Shown piece after piece: positions 1 through 7,232 of a DNA stretch of 8,457 nt. The stretch is from an uncultured Lachnospiraceae bacterium (GTDB lineage Bacteria > Bacillota > Clostridia > Lachnospirales > Lachnospiraceae). Where the stretch lies: positions 1-8,457 of the forward strand of contig CAQGLR010000075.1 of assembly GCA_948794795.1 (NCBI GenBank), written 5' to 3'. Position 1 is the stretch's first letter, and each line of letters opens with the position of its first letter. The position numbers and the translations under genes were made by a program. Below the pieces are notes generated by a model. It saw nothing but the letters and a program-made list of their open reading frames with translations, did no database searches and was not told the origin of the DNA.

Positions 1-202
1 TTTCGCCGTTTTCGTCAAGGTCATAGATTTTCTTCTGTTTCGCTCCCCATTCCCCGTTTTCAGTAAGAGGGCGCATAGTGAGTAAAACATGGATATGGAG
101 ATTGCGCTGTCCTTTGTCGTTCTCGCTGTCATGGATTGCCCAGTCAGCACACATTCCCTTGTCAACAAAATTCCTCTGCACATAATCCCTCACGACTTCC
201 TC
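1..202 (-). pseudogene. MobA/MobL-family relaxase, internal fragment (N-terminus missing, runs off the window)
   Basis: Read on the minus strand, positions 202 to 1 encode about 67 residues of a MOBQ-type relaxase, the enzyme that nicks oriT and pilots DNA during mobilization. The fragment starts EEVVRDYVQRNFVDKG and contains NLHIHVLLTMRPL. The HIH at 89-97 is the conserved metal-binding histidine motif of the family. It continues through KQKKIYDLDENGE off the left edge. The normal N-terminus with the catalytic tyrosine is absent. Upstream the frame runs without a stop into a sequence that is not relaxase (the repeated element end at 201-222) and reaches a TAG at 266-268. I see no start codon with a ribosome binding site for it, so I infer that the gene was cut by an insertion whose edge is near 201/202. 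The family call is confident. The pseudogene call assumes the missing part is not joined elsewhere. Confidence 0.85.
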
Positions 203-274
203 TGCTTGTGTCAAGTAAGGAATAAAAAAAATTCCATTTTTTTGCGAACCACAGGTAATGCTTGCCTATGGAGC
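201..274 (-). repeat. Element-end motif copy 1: 22-base end plus degenerate hairpin
   Basis: Positions 201-222 are identical to 2168-2189; on the minus strand they read TTCCTTACTTGAC followed by ACAAGCAGA. After a poly-A/T spacer, 246-274 form a degenerate version of the hairpin seen at 1908-1936 and 2220-2250 (arms around AACCA-AGGTA and TGCCT-TGGAGC, with mismatches). The unrelated sequence on the left side (relaxase here, recombinase remnant at copy 2) begins right after the shared block, which marks it as a mobile-element boundary. Both copies finish with GA at the junction, and GA is the crossover dinucleotide known for TnpX of Tn4451. Confidence 0.7.
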
Positions 275-1846
275 AAATTCATCATTCATATCCGTTTTTA
301 CTTCTCGCACCAAAATATCTATAGTCTCATCTTCTGATATAACCGCAATCAAACAATCTTCACCTTGCTTATATTGTGTATCCACATATGCTAATCCCGA
401 ATTATATCTAGCGCCTCTCCCTCTCTGAGAATCTTCTGATGCAATCCCATCTAAAATAGCCCCTAACGCATAACACATTCCATCAAAACCAATTATCAAA
501 GCTCCATCAATAGATGTCATCTGCACAAGATACTCTATCTCATTTTGTAAGTAAACAGGCTCTAATTCTAATGCCCGTCCACACTTCCCCAGACGTTGCG
601 CCTCTCTCTCTGCTTCTTTATGAAATACCAACATAGTTCCATGATGCTGTTTACTTGCTTCTTTTATAATATTTATAACCTGTGTCTTCTGCTGCTCTAA
701 AAGGAAATTAACATTTCTAATCTGTTCAGTTATATAGTCATTCCTTACACCTTTTCCTAAAAACTGATAGCATACGCCATCATAAAAGATTCGTTCATAT
801 CGAAAACACATTTCAAATCCCTTATCTCCGCGAAAAGATATACTTGCATCATAATTCTTAAAATCAGTTTCTGCCAATCCATATACCTTCCATTTTTCTT
901 CTGGATCAATCATTTCATAAGGAAAATCTCTAAAGAATCCAGCAATTACTAAAGGCATTTTTTTATTGGACATTTCCAGATATTTTCTGACTTCCCTAGC
1001 ATTTTTCCAATTCAATGCACAAGCTTCTTTAAATTTAATCTTACACCCATTTTCTAACCCTGCAATATTAGTATCATCTGGATTTAGCTCGGTATTCCAT
1101 CCTTCTGAAAAAATCAAATTAACATCTCGATGTACAGTATTGACTATTTTATAAAAGACCAATTCCCCATAATTCTCTTGGCCTTCATATTTTGCATTTG
1201 CAATAGTTAATACAGTACGTGAGTTAAAATACTCTAAATTCTTCATAATATAGTTAAACACATTTTCATCAGAAGAAACCAGAGGACTTAAACTACTTAA
1301 ATTGTCTTTAAACTCTGGTAATTGCTTTATGGATATCGTTTCTGCCATAATTAACCCTACAAGGACAGGAAATTTTTGGTGAAACTTACCTTCTAAGAGT
1401 GACTTTTTTATCAAATCTGAATTAGACACCAACGCATCTACATAAAACATAAGCAATTCTAAAATATTTTGATTCTGTCTAAAAAAAATGGGTATCAATA
1501 TACCAGTAATATCCTCATTTAAAAGGTTCACAACCTTTTGTTTATCATTTCTGTCAAAGTCCATATTCGAAAATTCATAGACCTTAGTCAAATTCACAGC
1601 ATCTATTAATTTTTTTATTTCTTCAACGCTAGGTCCCCCCTGTACACCATACGTTTTTGCAGTATTCCCCATCATGGATATTGATTCGGAAAGCAATCTC
1701 TCTCCTAATTCCAAATGAGCTCTCAACGACAAAAAACAAAATTTATCAGTTGTCGTGTCTTGAAAATAGCGATCTAAATATTTGTATTTCATATTAGGTT
1801 TCTTCTTTTGTATATATTGCTTATACAATTCTTCAATAATTTTCAT
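266..1846 (-). CDS. Predicted nucleotide cyclase: DisA_N/diadenylate-cyclase-like C-terminal domain with long N-terminal sensor-like region
   Basis: This is a 526-residue protein, probably cytosolic, with no signal peptide or clear membrane helix. The C-terminal part, about residues 385-515, has the layout of the DisA_N (diadenylate cyclase) fold. HGTMLVF lies at 402-408, TSIDGALII has the DGA motif at 447-449, then come YALGAILDG at 459-467, RGARYNSG at 477-484 and LIAVISED at 499-506. In DisA and CdaA the second motif is RHR; here it is RYN, so only the first arginine is kept. To my memory GARYNS-type motifs occur in DisA_N proteins with N-terminal sensor domains (the DACNV/DACNK-like group proposed for conflict and signalling systems), so this may be a subfamily trait. 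Residues 1-370 I do not recognise. The start ATG follows TAAGGAG with an 8-base gap. The gene is visibly AT-richer than the recombinases. The TAG stop lies inside the degenerate hairpin of the flanking repeat. No effector gene is visible beside it. Fold call fairly sure; product (c-di-AMP or another nucleotide) unproven. Confidence 0.72.
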   Translation of the reverse strand: MKIIEELYKQYIQKKKPNMKYKYLDRYFQDTTTDKFCFLSLRAHLELGERLLSESISMMGNTAKTYGVQGGPSVEEIKKLIDAVNLTKVYEFSNMDFDRNDKQKVVNLLNEDITGILIPIFFRQNQNILELLMFYVDALVSNSDLIKKSLLEGKFHQKFPVLVGLIMAETISIKQLPEFKDNLSSLSPLVSSDENVFNYIMKNLEYFNSRTVLTIANAKYEGQENYGELVFYKIVNTVHRDVNLIFSEGWNTELNPDDTNIAGLENGCKIKFKEACALNWKNAREVRKYLEMSNKKMPLVIAGFFRDFPYEMIDPEEKWKVYGLAETDFKNYDASISFRGDKGFEMCFRYERIFYDGVCYQFLGKGVRNDYITEQIRNVNFLLEQQKTQVINIIKEASKQHHGTMLVFHKEAEREAQRLGKCGRALELEPVYLQNEIEYLVQMTSIDGALIIGFDGMCYALGAILDGIASEDSQRGRGARYNSGLAYVDTQYKQGEDCLIAVISEDETIDILVREVKTDMNDEFAP

Positions 1847-1853
1847 AGTAACA
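1847..1853 (-). other. Spacer start of the cyclase-like gene (8-base gap after its Shine-Dalgarno)
   Basis: The minus-strand sequence reads GTAAGGAGATGTTACTATG. TAAGGAG is a near-perfect Shine-Dalgarno sequence, ending 8 bases before the ATG at 1846-1844. It fixes the start of the 526-codon gene and argues that the gene is translated on its own signal rather than being a read-through fusion. Confidence 0.6.
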
Positions 1854-1876
1854 TCTCCTTACACTCAGAGGTATTT

Positions 1877-1936
1877 CCTGGCAGTATCAAGTAGAGAATA
1901 TAATTTCGAGCCACAGGCAATGCCTGCCTATGGCTC
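1877..1936 (-). repeat. Element-end motif copy 3 (diverged): hairpin plus decayed 22-base end
   Basis: Positions 1908-1936 form a hairpin with arms GAGCCA-AGGCA and TGCCT-TGGCTC, interrupted by one C/A mismatch. The arms are the same as in the hairpin at 2220-2250. Positions 1877-1898 match the 22-base end at 201-222 and 2168-2189 in 15 of 22 positions, including TCAAGTA, and the order (end, short spacer, hairpin) is the same. It lies just after the stop of the recombinase remnant, as copy 2 lies after the intact recombinase, so I read it as the decayed end of an older recombinase element. It also forms the 5' leader of the cyclase-like gene. Confidence 0.6.
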
Positions 1937-1938
1937 TT

Positions 1939-1966
1939 ATTTTACCATTACTTCCCATAAATTGAA
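1939..1966 (-). promoter_or_regulatory. Candidate promoter for the cyclase-like gene
   Basis: On the minus strand an extended -10, TGG-TAAAAT, occupies 1947-1939, with a weak -35, TTCAAT, at 1966-1961 and a 16-base spacer. Initiation would fall near 1932, so the 1908-1936 hairpin would sit at the very 5' end of the message. The -35 matches consensus at only 3 of 6 positions, so this is a candidate only. Confidence 0.22.
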
Positions 1967-1974
1967 ATAGATTT

Positions 1975-2170
1975 TTATGCCGTGGTTTCAGTCCTGAAAG
2001 GATTGCCCACCTTCCATACAATCTCTATGGCATCCGATCCGTAAACAATGACCTTATCAATCAACACTTTCAATCTGTCTTTATCAAAGGACTCCAACAC
2101 GGAAAGCTCTGCCAGTTCTCCATAAGGTATTTCCTCTTTCTCTGATACTGTTTGCATACTGTCCAGTTCT
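1975..2170 (-). pseudogene. C-terminal remnant of a large serine recombinase
   Basis: About 65 codons ending in TAA at 1977-1975 encode ELDSMQ followed by LAELSVLESFDKDRLK and VYGSDAIEIVWKVGNPF. This aligns closely with the C-terminus of the intact recombinase next door (LSGLSVLETFDKEKIQ and VYGSDAIEIIWKTSNPF). It is therefore a homologous but distinct gene that has lost its catalytic, DNA-binding and zinc-ribbon parts. The frame stays open upstream through the element end and hairpin to a possible TTG at 2259-2257 (peptide MEHLSHRQCACGSKN), giving a 94-codon chimera. Only the distal part is recombinase, so I treat the chimera as an insertion product. The junction lies near 2168-2170, where the sequence shared with 201-222 begins. 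The missing N-terminal part is not in the window. Confidence 0.85.
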
Positions 2171-2250
2171 GCTTGTGTCAAGTAAGGAACAAAAAAAATA
2201 TTGAATTTTTTCAAATTTTTTGAGCCACAGGCACACTGCCTATGGCTCAA
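2168..2250 (-). repeat. Element-end motif copy 2: 22-base end plus best-formed hairpin (left end of the recombinase element)
   Basis: Positions 2168-2189 are identical over 22 bases to 201-222. Positions 2220-2250 form the most regular hairpin of the three: arms TTGAGCCA-AGGCA and TGCCT-TGGCTCAA, one C/A mismatch, 3-base loop. Between them lie an A/T tract and a small AT stem (TTGAA/TTCAA) followed on the minus strand by TATTTTTTTT, which could act as a weak terminator for the recombinase operon. The block lies 58 bases after the stop of the third recombinase gene, where serine-recombinase elements usually have an attachment end, and the unrelated recombinase remnant begins right after it. 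Confidence 0.68.
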
Positions 2251-2307
2251 ATGTTCCAAAAACTATCCTATTTTTTACAAACAAAATTGCTGCTTATTCC
2301 TGCACCA

Positions 2308-3858
2308 TTACTCAAACGGATTGCTGGTTTTCCAAATGATTTCTATTGCATCACTGCCATAGACAAAAACTTTTTCCACCAGTATTTGTATCTTTTCTTT
2401 ATCAAAAGTTTCCAGCACTGACAGTCCTGACAATTCTTCTTCCTGGATTTCTTCTGACGCTTCCGTTTTCATCATAGCATCCAGTTCTTTCTGTGCTTCC
2501 TCTTTATCCTGCTCCAGTTCCAGAAGTTTTGCTTTTCCTTTTTCCATTTCTGCTATATAATCCTCTTTTGTAATCTTTCCGTCTTTGTACTGCCCATAAA
2601 GATTTACCTTGGTATCTTTCCACTGGGATATTGCTTTCATATTATTACTTACAATACTTTCAAGGACAATCTTCCTGCTGTCTTTCCCTTGCTTTTTAAT
2701 GGCTGTCCTTTCATCTGCCAGCACACTTGCCATGCTTCTTATCTGGCAGGTTACTGCTTCATGCAGATTTTTTTCACTGATACGGACATTCTGGCAGTCA
2801 TTCTTTTTCTGCTGCACACAGCTACGGCAGGAATACCTGCCGCCCCGGCACTGCAGGCTTTTCCCACAATATCCGCAGAAAAACAGCTGGTTTTGCTGCT
2901 TTATTCCTTTCCTGCTGCTGTTGCTTGGAATGATATTCCTGTTTGCTTTATCAAAAACTTCCTGCGTAACAAGAGGCTGGTGGTGGTTTTCATAAACAAT
3001 CCATTCTTCTTCCGGCTGTTTCACTGTTTTTTTGCCAGTATCCAGCCCACATTTTGACTGGTTCCATACTAATTTCCCAAGATATACCTGGTTTTTAATG
3101 GTCTTGCTTATCATTGAGCAGTCCCATAATTTAATCTTAGTATGGTCATAAATACATGGGAAATTCTCTCCTTTTGCCCTGTGGTACAAATACTTTGTTG
3201 GTACTTCCATTTCATTCAGACACCTTGCTATTTCAGAAACTTTGGTTCCATCTGCCGCCATATGGAATATTTTCTGCACCACCCATGCCACTTCTGTATC
3301 CACCAGCAGTTTATGCGGATCTTCCGGATCCTTCCTGTACCCGTATGGAGCAAAAGAAGCGATAAATTCCCCGTTTTTTACTCTGGTATGCTGTGCCGTG
3401 CGGACTTTTTTTGCCAGGTCCCTGCTGTACATACTGTATATAAGATTTTTCAGTGCCATTCCCATACCGCCTGTTGCACCAGCCTGGTTATTACTGTCAT
3501 AGTTATCATTAACGGAAATAAACCTCACCTGCATGACAGGGAAAATAAATTCAAGATACCTGCCCACTTCCAGGTAATCCCTTCCAAAGCGTGAAAAATC
3601 TTTTACTGCTATTATGTTAATCCCCCCTGACCTGGCTGCTTCTGCCATTGCCTTAAATCCTGGCCTTTCAAAGCCAACACCAGAATAACCATCATCACAA
3701 AATTCCAAAATGCTGTAAGACTGCCCGGCCATAATAGTTTCTATATGGTTTTTAACCAGTTCCCTCTGTGCCATGATACTGTTGCTTTCCTCTTTCCCGT
3801 TTTTATCATCATCTTCCCTTGATAAACGCAGATACATTGCAACTACTGTCTTATCCAT
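2308..3858 (-). CDS. Large serine recombinase, third gene of the operon
   Basis: This 516-residue site-specific recombinase of the resolvase/invertase superfamily would cut and rejoin DNA through a covalent serine link. The N-terminal resolvase domain (about 5-150) carries YLRLS with catalytic Ser13 and Arg11, and KDFSRFGRDY with Arg90 and Arg93. The recombinase domain follows (about 165-290, starting near FAPYGYRKDPE). A zinc ribbon has Cys328, Cys331, Cys344, Cys347 and Cys355. A charged coiled-coil stretch (about 415-470) precedes the VYGSDAIEIIWK tail. Length is normal for the family and there are no internal stops. The ATG overlaps the end of the preceding gene by 8 bases, and only a weak GGCAGGG lies upstream, so translation is probably coupled. 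The C-terminus is closely similar to the truncated remnant at 1975-2170. It is the gene nearest the proposed element end. Confidence 0.95.
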   Translation of the reverse strand: MDKTVVAMYLRLSREDDDKNGKEESNSIMAQRELVKNHIETIMAGQSYSILEFCDDGYSGVGFERPGFKAMAEAARSGGINIIAVKDFSRFGRDYLEVGRYLEFIFPVMQVRFISVNDNYDSNNQAGATGGMGMALKNLIYSMYSRDLAKKVRTAQHTRVKNGEFIASFAPYGYRKDPEDPHKLLVDTEVAWVVQKIFHMAADGTKVSEIARCLNEMEVPTKYLYHRAKGENFPCIYDHTKIKLWDCSMISKTIKNQVYLGKLVWNQSKCGLDTGKKTVKQPEEEWIVYENHHQPLVTQEVFDKANRNIIPSNSSRKGIKQQNQLFFCGYCGKSLQCRGGRYSCRSCVQQKKNDCQNVRISEKNLHEAVTCQIRSMASVLADERTAIKKQGKDSRKIVLESIVSNNMKAISQWKDTKVNLYGQYKDGKITKEDYIAEMEKGKAKLLELEQDKEEAQKELDAMMKTEASEEIQEEELSGLSVLETFDKEKIQILVEKVFVYGSDAIEIIWKTSNPFE

Positions 3859-5539
3859 TAGAAATACCCTGCCTTTCTGCGCTTAATGCCAGAAGTCCCT
3901 TAAGCATGTTATCATAAACCAGGTGTATTTCCAGCCTGCCGCCTTCATGCACAGTAACACTTTCCACAAATGCCCCCACCATTTCCTTTGTCAGTTTACG
4001 CTTTTTTAAATATTTTTTTACAACTGTTTTCCAGTCTGTATCAATGTGGTATGATTTTGAATAAGATGCCTGTGCTTTCAGCATCTCTTCCAGCCTGTAT
4101 TCCAGTCCTTTCATCTTATCTGCATAATTTTTACTAATCTGCACATATTGTTCTTCATCTATCAGGTGTTCTTTATAATCTTCAAAAATACCTGCTTTAA
4201 TTTCTGCTGTCTTTTGCAGTTCTCTCCTTATCTTATCCGCTTCTTTTCCATACAGGTTATATTTCTGCTGGCTTTCCGTCCTGGCATTCATTCTTTTTAC
4301 CATATCCTCTTCACTTATGCAAAGCTCCATATGTTTATGGACAGCCTGGAATACAGCATTTTCCACTTCACAGGCAGATATTTTATGGCTGGTGCATCCA
4401 GCAGAATTGCCATTAAGGTAAGTCCTGCAGCGGTATATTTTCTTATTGCTGCCATTTTTCAGGTATTCCACACGGAAACCCATAGTTTTCCCACAGCTGC
4501 CACAGATAATTTTCTTTCCAAAAAGGTTATACTGCGCATGGTCATGTACACAGGACGCATGAAAATCCGATGCCTTTTTCTTAAGCATTTCCTGCACTTT
4601 ATCAAAATCTTCTTTACTTACCAGTGCTTCATGGGTATTTTCTATTACTGTCCATTCTTTTCCGGGCAGTTTTACCCTTTTCCCATTAACCTTTTTAGAT
4701 TTATTCCATATACTTGTACCTGTATAAACAGCGTTTTCCAGTATGCCATGCACAGTCTGGATATTCCAGCCTGTATAAAAACCCTCTGGAATAGCATTTC
4801 CTGACTTTAAATATTTATATGCCCTTGGATTTACCGTTTTAGCTGAAAGGTGTTTTACAATCTGGTTTATTTTACTTCCATGCAGAAACAGGCCAAAAAT
4901 TTCTTTTACAGTATCTTTTACTCCGTCATCAGGTAAAAGATGCCTGTTTACCCTCTGGTATCCATATGGAACAGAGCCTGCAGGGTATTCTCCATTTTTC
5001 CTCATTGTTTCAAATGCCGTTTTTACCTTTTTTGACAAATCCTTTGAATACATTTCATTCACCATATTTTTTAATGGCACCAGCAGTTCTTCCCCGGATT
5101 TATTAGAATCATAGCCGTCAGTGACTGCAATGAACCTTACATTAAAAAATGGGAATACCCTTTCAATATAGTTACCTGTTTCAATATAATCCCTGCCAAG
5201 CCTGGACAAATCCTTTACAATGATGCAGTTAATGATGCCTTTCCTCATATCCTGTACCATTTCTTCAAATCCTGGCCTGTTAAAATTTGTGCCAGAATAA
5301 GAGATATCAAAATATTCTTTTTCCACCACTATATCATCACTGTCTGCTACAAACCTGCGCAGTAAATCCATCTGTGTTTCTATTGTTGCACGCTCCCTGT
5401 TTGCCTCAGATTCCTCTGAAAGCCTGGCATATAAACCAGCCTTGTAACAGGCATTCTTATTTTTAACGGAAGATTCAAAGGCTTTCTGTCCCATGTTTCC
5501 AGCATTATCTAATAGTTTCTTTCTTGATTTCCTTGCCAT
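3851..5539 (-). CDS. Large serine recombinase, second gene of the operon
   Basis: I chose the ATG at 5539 (MARKSRKKLL, 562 residues) because AAGGAGG lies 9 bases upstream. An in-frame ATG at 5563 would add 8 residues but lacks this spacing. In the 562-residue numbering the resolvase domain has YARLS with catalytic Ser41, and KDLSRLGRDY with Arg113 and Arg116. The recombinase domain begins near VPYGYQRVNR (about 190). A zinc ribbon follows with Cys346, Cys349, Cys371 and Cys382. A charged helical region (about 410-490) leads to the C-terminal VTVHEGGRLEIHLVYDN segment. The N-terminus is longer and more basic (RKSRKK) than in its two neighbours. It overlaps the first recombinase gene by 35 bases and the third by 8, so the three are one transcription unit. 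All catalytic residues I can check are intact. Confidence 0.95.
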   Translation of the reverse strand: MARKSRKKLLDNAGNMGQKAFESSVKNKNACYKAGLYARLSEESEANRERATIETQMDLLRRFVADSDDIVVEKEYFDISYSGTNFNRPGFEEMVQDMRKGIINCIIVKDLSRLGRDYIETGNYIERVFPFFNVRFIAVTDGYDSNKSGEELLVPLKNMVNEMYSKDLSKKVKTAFETMRKNGEYPAGSVPYGYQRVNRHLLPDDGVKDTVKEIFGLFLHGSKINQIVKHLSAKTVNPRAYKYLKSGNAIPEGFYTGWNIQTVHGILENAVYTGTSIWNKSKKVNGKRVKLPGKEWTVIENTHEALVSKEDFDKVQEMLKKKASDFHASCVHDHAQYNLFGKKIICGSCGKTMGFRVEYLKNGSNKKIYRCRTYLNGNSAGCTSHKISACEVENAVFQAVHKHMELCISEEDMVKRMNARTESQQKYNLYGKEADKIRRELQKTAEIKAGIFEDYKEHLIDEEQYVQISKNYADKMKGLEYRLEEMLKAQASYSKSYHIDTDWKTVVKKYLKKRKLTKEMVGAFVESVTVHEGGRLEIHLVYDNMLKGLLALSAERQGISNG

Positions 5540-7232
5540 GCCATGCAGCCTCCTTCCATTCAAATTTTATCCTGCCACTGCTGTCATGCCCCGCCCTGCA
5601 TCCTGCGTATTGCAGGTTATTGAAGATTTCCTTATAACAGTCAGCAAAATTAAATATTACTTCTATATTATCTTTATCTGTTACTCTCACCTGTCCAATT
5701 AATTCAACAGCTACATTCCTTGTCAGGCTGCCAATATCCTGGTGCTGTGCAAAATAATCCAGCCACTGGTATTTGTCCGTATTGGAAGCAAGGATATCCT
5801 GTATTTCTTTTTTCATTTTCCTGACGGCTTCTTCTGCCTGGTTACGCTTTTCTGTATAAGCTTCATGCAGTTCTGTGTAATCCTCTTTTGACACAATCCC
5901 GTCTTTCATATCCTCATACAGCATATTGCGCAGTCCCTTAAAACGCTCTGTTTCTTCTTCTTTCTGCTCTATGCGTTTTTCCAGTTCTTTGATATCCAGC
6001 TCCTGGAATGGCACAGAGGCTATTTTATCCATAATACGCTGCAAATCAAGTATATTGCTGATATGCACTTTTAAAAGCTTAAGCACACTTTCTTCCAGTT
6101 TCCCTACAGGAATCCTGTGGCTGCTGCATTCTTTTGTTTCCTTGTTGTGGGAACAAACATAATAATAATATTTCTTTCCGCCAGCGCTGCTGCTTTTCTT
6201 TACCATGGAAGCCCCACATCCTGCACAGGTTACAAGCCCTGCAAGCGGTGATACTTCTGCCTGGTCCGGCGCTGTCCTTGTATCCAGCCCAAGCAGACGC
6301 TGCACAATATCAAAATCCCTGGCAGATACAACCGGCTCATGGTTCCCCTCTGTCCTTGCCCACTCATTTTCTGGCTTTAATATAGTCTTTTTTACTTTAT
6401 GGTTAGGCGTTGTCTGCCTGCCCTGTACCAGATTCCCTATATAAACCTCATTCCCAAGGATACGCTTTACTGTTACCGGGCTCCATAAAGCTTTTTCCTT
6501 TGTCTTAAAGCTTGTCTGGTAATTGCTTCCCATATTATTTTTATATTCCATTGGTGAAGGCACACCCATACCATTAAGCCTGGCAGCAATGGCATCATTA
6601 CTGTAACCATGCAGTTTTAAACGGAAGATATCTTTCACAATGCCTGCCGCAAAAGTATCAATAACAATCTTATTTTTATTACACCCATCTTTTTTATATC
6701 CATAAGGTGCGAAAGCGCCTGTAAATTCCCCTTTTCTCCTTTTTACTTCCAGGTGGCTTCTTATCTTTATAGAAATATCCCTGCAGTAAGCATCATTAAT
6801 GAGATTTTTAAAAGGAAGCAGGATTTCGTCCGCCTGGTCTTTTCTGTCCAGGCTGTCATAATTATCATTAATTGCAATAAAACGCACCCCTAATGCTGGA
6901 AACAGACGTTCAATATACTGGCCGGAGCCGATATATTCACGCCCAAAACGTGAAAGGTCTTTGACTACAACACAGTCCACAATGCCTTTTTTGATATCCT
7001 CCATCATAAGCTGGAACGAAGGACGCTCAAAGCTGGAACCACTGTAGCCATCGTCCACCCTCTCTGATACCACAACAATATCTTCCTTATCCTTCAGGAA
7101 ATCCCGGACCAGGTTTTTCTGGTTTGAAATGCTGTTGCTTTCCTCTTTGAAAGCGTCAGAAACATCACCATCTTCTTTTGACAACCTTACATAGATGGCG
7201 GCATGATAGATTTTTTTGACCTTGTTACCCAT
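5505..7232 (-). CDS. Large serine recombinase, first gene of the operon
   Basis: This is a 575-residue serine recombinase. YVRLS carries catalytic Ser18 and Arg16, and KDLSRFGREY has Arg95 and Arg98. The recombinase domain starts near FAPYGYKKDG (about 174-290). The zinc ribbon uses Cys336, Cys339, Cys360 and Cys369. Residues 410-480 are rich in Glu and Lys and should form a coiled coil, followed by ELIGQVRVTDKDNIEVIFNF, a typical C-terminal segment. AAAGGAG lies 7 bases before the ATG, so this is the well-initiated lead gene of the operon. The N-terminal EESNSI motif is shared with the third recombinase but not the second, which suggests that the three are diverged paralogs rather than recent copies. 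Its last codons overlap the start of the second recombinase. Which of the three performs integration or excision cannot be told from sequence. Confidence 0.95.
   Translation of the reverse strand: MGNKVKKIYHAAIYVRLSKEDGDVSDAFKEESNSISNQKNLVRDFLKDKEDIVVVSERVDDGYSGSSFERPSFQLMMEDIKKGIVDCVVVKDLSRFGREYIGSGQYIERLFPALGVRFIAINDNYDSLDRKDQADEILLPFKNLINDAYCRDISIKIRSHLEVKRRKGEFTGAFAPYGYKKDGCNKNKIVIDTFAAGIVKDIFRLKLHGYSNDAIAARLNGMGVPSPMEYKNNMGSNYQTSFKTKEKALWSPVTVKRILGNEVYIGNLVQGRQTTPNHKVKKTILKPENEWARTEGNHEPVVSARDFDIVQRLLGLDTRTAPDQAEVSPLAGLVTCAGCGASMVKKSSSAGGKKYYYYVCSHNKETKECSSHRIPVGKLEESVLKLLKVHISNILDLQRIMDKIASVPFQELDIKELEKRIEQKEEETERFKGLRNMLYEDMKDGIVSKEDYTELHEAYTEKRNQAEEAVRKMKKEIQDILASNTDKYQWLDYFAQHQDIGSLTRNVAVELIGQVRVTDKDNIEVIFNFADCYKEIFNNLQYAGCRAGHDSSGRIKFEWKEAAWHGKEIKKETIR

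Noticed and set aside
201..274. Hairpin plus TTAC/TTGAC-like end as an IS200/IS605 right end
   Set aside because: Subterminal hairpins fit that family, but there is no TnpA or TnpB anywhere in the window, and two of the three copies follow serine recombinase coding ends, which explains them better.
89..337. Plus-strand open frames across the window, including long ones inside the recombinase genes
   Set aside because: They are antisense to well-supported genes, lack ribosome sites and have low-complexity, Phe/Leu/Ser-rich composition.
1908..1936. Hairpin as domain V of a group II intron
   Set aside because: It begins GAGC and is about the right size, but lacks the two-base bulge, the GAAA-type loop and a following domain VI with bulged A, and no reverse transcriptase is present.
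2220..2250. Strong GC hairpin as an intrinsic terminator of the recombinase operon
   Set aside because: It is followed by A residues on the minus strand, not by a T-run; only the smaller AT stem further on has a T-run.
1975..2259. 94-codon frame as a real small gene with a zinc-like CxCG motif
   Set aside because: The distal two thirds is plainly the tail of a serine recombinase and the proximal third is the element end and hairpin; the only start is a TTG with a poor ribosome site.
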